Part shown: positions 5,046 to 6,857 of the stretch, one piece after another
How positions within the stretch are numbered: position 1 is the first letter of the stretch
Layout of the letters: each line of letters opens with the position of its first letter
Source of the DNA: Caryophanales bacterium UBA5732
GTDB taxonomy: Bacteria; Bacillota_I; Bacilli_A; Izemoplasmatales; Hujiaoplasmataceae
Assembly: GCA_002419445.1 (NCBI GenBank)
Contig: DIGC01000121.1
Coordinates: 26,848-33,704 of the forward strand
DNA length: 6,857 bases
Direction of reading: 5' to 3'
Notes under the pieces: generated by a model
Told to the model about the DNA's origin: nothing
Seen by the model: only the letters and a program-made list of their open reading frames with translations
Database searches by the model: none
Translations under genes and position numbers: made by a program

Positions 5046-6723
5046 ATAGTACCATAATTACTGGCATAATCATCGGTTCTTTTTTTGTTTCTTCACTAAT
5101 ATATTTTCTTAAAGACTTAATGATGTCATTCTTGATTCCAGACATGTTCAATTTATGTTTTGGGTTAAGATATTTTTCTGTCACATCCAAGATTATTTCT
5201 TGGAGATCCTTAGTCATTTTGTCATTTTCTTTGAGAAAGATAAAACCTCGGGAAATGATATTTGGCGTACACATAACTTCATAATTAGTTTGGGAGATAG
5301 TCAGGATGACTGATAATAAACCGTCTTCGGAAAGTTCTCTTCGATCTTTAACAACTAAAGATCCAACCTCACCGATACTTTCGCTGTCGACATAGATATC
5401 TGATGTTTTTATCTTAGTTTTTATGTAGGCGTTGTCTGGCGTTAATGCCAAGACATCGCCGTTTTCCATGATAAAAGTATTCTCTTGTTTAACACCGGTA
5501 TCAATCGCTAGATGGCTATGAAGTTTCAACATTCGATACTCGCCATGGATCGGCATAAAGAATTTAGGACGCATTAATTTCAACATTAACTTTAACTCAT
5601 TTTGACCACCATGACCTGAGGCGTGAACGTCAGCGAAAGGTGATTGAGTAATAACATTGGCTCCATGTTTATAGAGCATGTTTATAGTTCTGTTAACACT
5701 TTCAAGATTTCCGGGAATTGGTGACGAAGATAAAATAACTGTATCGCCGGGAATTAGTGAAATTTGACGATGAGTATTGGCGGCTATTCTGGTTAGAGCC
5801 GCTAACGGTTCGCCTTGTGAACCTGTACAAAGAATCGTTAAATTTTTGTCTCTAATCTCTGATTTTGTTCTTGTGAAAATAAAAGTGCCTTTAGGAGCTC
5901 TGATATAGCCGAGCTTATGACCGACTTCGATATTTTTGGTCATTGATCTGCCAAAGACGGCAATTTTTCTATTCGTCGCAATTGAAGCTTCAACGATTTG
6001 TTGAATACGGTGGATGTTGGAAGCAAAAGTAGAAATGATAATTCTTCCACTGATTGACTCAAACATTTCCTTAATGTTTTCTGAAACAACTTTTTCAGAA
6101 GTGGTAAAATCGTCAAGTTCAGCATTTGTAGAATCCGATAAAAGACATAAAACGCCTTCTTCGCCGATTCTCGCCATCTTTTGATAATTAGAATCATTAC
6201 CAGTCGGTGAGAAGTCAAACTTAAAATCACCAGTATGAACGATAACTCCAGCCGGTGTCATAATTTTCAAGCCAAATGAATCGGGAATTGAATGATTTGT
6301 CCTAAAAAACGTAACTTTCATTTTTCCTAAATCAAGGATGTCGTTTTCTTCATATTTTTGTAAGTTGACAGGAAAGTCAACTTTTTCTTCCAATTTAGCT
6401 GTTATTAGTCCATGGCTAAGACCAGAAGCATAGATTACTGGAATTGTTACTTGTCTTAATAAAAAGGGGATGCCACCGATATGATCTTCATGTCCATGAC
6501 TGATAATCAAAGCTTTGATTTTATCTTCGTTATCAAGCAAATATGAGTAATCAGGGATTACATAGTCAATACCCATCAAATGTTCGTCTGGAAATAAAAG
6601 GCCAGAATCGATGATGATAATCTCGTCTAGGTATTGGACGCAGTACATGTTTTTGCCAACTTCACCAAGTCCGCCTAGAGCGAAGACTAATGCCTCCTCT
6701 TTTAATTCAATTTTGTTGTTCAT
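5044..6723 (-). CDS. rnjA: Ribonuclease J (J1 type), metallo-beta-lactamase/beta-CASP nuclease
   Basis: RNase J combines 5'-3' exoribonuclease and endonuclease activity and is central to mRNA decay and rRNA maturation in Bacillota, usually as a J1/J2 complex in the cytoplasm. The 559-aa product is close to B. subtilis J1 (555 aa). The metal-binding motif is SHGHEDH (H76, H78, D80, H81), completed by H144 (RTNHS), D166 (HTGDFKFD) and H393 (PIHGEY). The beta-CASP region (about 200-365) includes SDSTNAE (D197), TFASNIHRI (H238) and the phosphate-binding SGHGG (369-373). The C-terminal domain (about 455-559) ends in the typical KEPMIMPVIMVL. Because the zinc site is intact, I prefer J1 to the often degenerate J2 paralogue. 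The start ATG (6723-6721) has GAAAGGA 7 nt upstream. It is a single-gene unit with its own promoter, convergent with uvrC-exonuclease and sharing their terminator. It has no tryptophan. Confidence 0.95.
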   Translation of the reverse strand: MNNKIELKEEALVFALGGLGEVGKNMYCVQYLDEIIIIDSGLLFPDEHLMGIDYVIPDYSYLLDNEDKIKALIISHGHEDHIGGIPFLLRQVTIPVIYASGLSHGLITAKLEEKVDFPVNLQKYEENDILDLGKMKVTFFRTNHSIPDSFGLKIMTPAGVIVHTGDFKFDFSPTGNDSNYQKMARIGEEGVLCLLSDSTNAELDDFTTSEKVVSENIKEMFESISGRIIISTFASNIHRIQQIVEASIATNRKIAVFGRSMTKNIEVGHKLGYIRAPKGTFIFTRTKSEIRDKNLTILCTGSQGEPLAALTRIAANTHRQISLIPGDTVILSSSPIPGNLESVNRTINMLYKHGANVITQSPFADVHASGHGGQNELKLMLKLMRPKFFMPIHGEYRMLKLHSHLAIDTGVKQENTFIMENGDVLALTPDNAYIKTKIKTSDIYVDSESIGEVGSLVVKDRRELSEDGLLSVILTISQTNYEVMCTPNIISRGFIFLKENDKMTKDLQEIILDVTEKYLNPKHKLNMSGIKNDIIKSLRKYISEETKKEPMIMPVIMVL

Positions 6724-6730
6724 AATAAAT

Positions 6731-6737
6731 TCCTTTC
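6731..6737 (-). promoter_or_regulatory. Shine-Dalgarno sequence of rnjA
   Basis: On the minus strand GAAAGGA lies 7 nt before the ATG at 6723. This is the AAGGA type, unlike the GAGGTG type with 4-nt spacing used by infB, rbfA and the exonuclease gene. An ATG overlapping the left side of this SD is out of frame. Confidence 0.8.
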
Positions 6738-6760
6738 ATAAATTTTACTTTAACAACATT

Positions 6761-6789
6761 ATTATATCTTTTATCCTTGTTAATTGCAA
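6761..6789 (-). promoter_or_regulatory. SigA-type promoter of rnjA
   Basis: Read on the minus strand, TTGCAA (6789-6784) is followed by exactly 17 bp and TATAAT (6766-6761). The expected start is G at about 6754, giving a 5' UTR of about 31 nt that contains the SD. Both the -35 sequence and the spacer length are identical to those of the uvrC promoter. No extended -10 TG is present here. Confidence 0.85.
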
Positions 6790-6791
6790 TT
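6782..6791. repeat. 10-bp palindrome covering the rnjA -35 box
   Basis: AATTGCAATT is a perfect palindrome that contains the rnjA -35 hexamer. It may simply be an AT-rich -35 region, or a half of an operator. AATTGCAA also occurs at the uvrC -35 box (2306-2313). Confidence 0.4.
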
Positions 6792-6803
6792 GATAAGCAG
6801 AGA

Positions 6804-6819
6804 GCTTTTTTAAAAAAGC
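6804..6819. repeat. 16-bp perfect palindrome with T6A6 core in the divergent promoter region
   Basis: GCTTTTTTAAAAAAGC reads the same on both strands. It lies about 50-65 bp upstream of the predicted rnjA start and about 45-60 bp upstream of the predicted start of the divergent plus-strand promoter. It could be an UP-like element for both, an operator, or a weak hairpin. It is a poor terminator candidate because no T-run follows on either strand outside the stem. Confidence 0.5.
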
Positions 6820-6848
6820 CAGTTATTATTTATTTGTTTGTAATAATT

Positions 6849-6857
6849 TGATATAAT
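6849..6857 (+). promoter_or_regulatory. Extended -10 promoter reading out of the right edge
   Basis: TGATATAAT forms an extended -10 with a perfect TATAAT (6852-6857). The best-placed -35, TTTATT at 6829-6834 with a 17-bp spacer, is weak, as is common with an extended -10. It should drive a plus-strand gene beyond the window, divergent from rnjA. The 134-bp stretch 6724-6857 holds only these regulatory elements and no supported gene. Confidence 0.6.

Noticed and set aside
4982..5284. Plus-strand frame of 100 aa with hydrophobic stretches that could suggest a small membrane protein
   Set aside because: It starts inside the exonuclease gene, crosses the bidirectional terminator, and is antisense to the conserved C-terminus of RNase J. 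It has no RBS, and the hydrophobicity follows from AT-rich antisense sequence.
5940..6230. Minus-strand 96-aa frame within rnjA
   Set aside because: It is a shifted frame inside an intact, conserved gene on the same strand with no translation signal of its own.
6611..6793. Plus-strand 60-aa frame over the rnjA start and promoter
   Set aside because: It is antisense to rnjA codons and then runs through the rnjA promoter, without an RBS.
6804..6857. The T6A6 palindrome as a terminator
   Set aside because: There is no T-run after the stem on either strand, and it lies between divergent promoters where no transcript needs to end.

Overview
This is a low-GC window (roughly one third G+C by eye) with the gene content and signals of a Bacillota/Bacilli-type bacterium. 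The evidence is a ylxQ-infB-rbfA order, Shine-Dalgarno sequences of the GAGGTG type, a KapD-type exonuclease, a J1-type RNase J, and SigA-like promoters. IF2 is compact (615 aa), tryptophan is almost absent, and all six stop codons are TAA. Together these suggest a reduced, AT-rich lineage near the Erysipelotrichia/Mollicutes-like Bacilli. That placement is inference. Both tryptophans are TGG and no reading frame is interrupted by TGA, so the standard code explains everything here.

Layout: (1) Positions 1-2255, plus strand, are the end of the nusA-type translation operon: the last codons of a ylxQ-like gene, then infB (initiation factor 2), then rbfA (30S maturation factor), whose ATG overlaps the infB stop codon by one base. 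A rho-independent terminator at about 2268-2305 closes the operon. (2) A strong promoter starts only two bases after the terminator's T-tract. It drives uvrC (2347-4119), followed after 17 bp by a KapD/ERI-1-like DEDDh exonuclease gene (4137-5015) that must share its transcript. (3) A bidirectional terminator lies between the convergent stop codons at 5014-5045. (4) rnjA (RNase J) occupies 6723-5044 on the minus strand, with a clear promoter and RBS. (5) The last 134 bases are a divergent promoter region, with a plus-strand extended -10 element at the very end that reads out of the window.

Functionally the window joins translation initiation and ribosome assembly (IF2, RbfA), nucleotide excision repair (UvrC), and probable RNA turnover (RNase J, perhaps the DEDDh exonuclease). 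Most of it is ordinary housekeeping. The points most worth a second look are the apparently leaderless uvrC mRNA, the N-terminal domain of the exonuclease (which looks like a degenerate cold-shock/OB fold), the uvrC-exonuclease pairing, and a T6A6 palindrome centred between two divergent promoters. I see no mobile element, CRISPR array, tRNA, rRNA or defence system.
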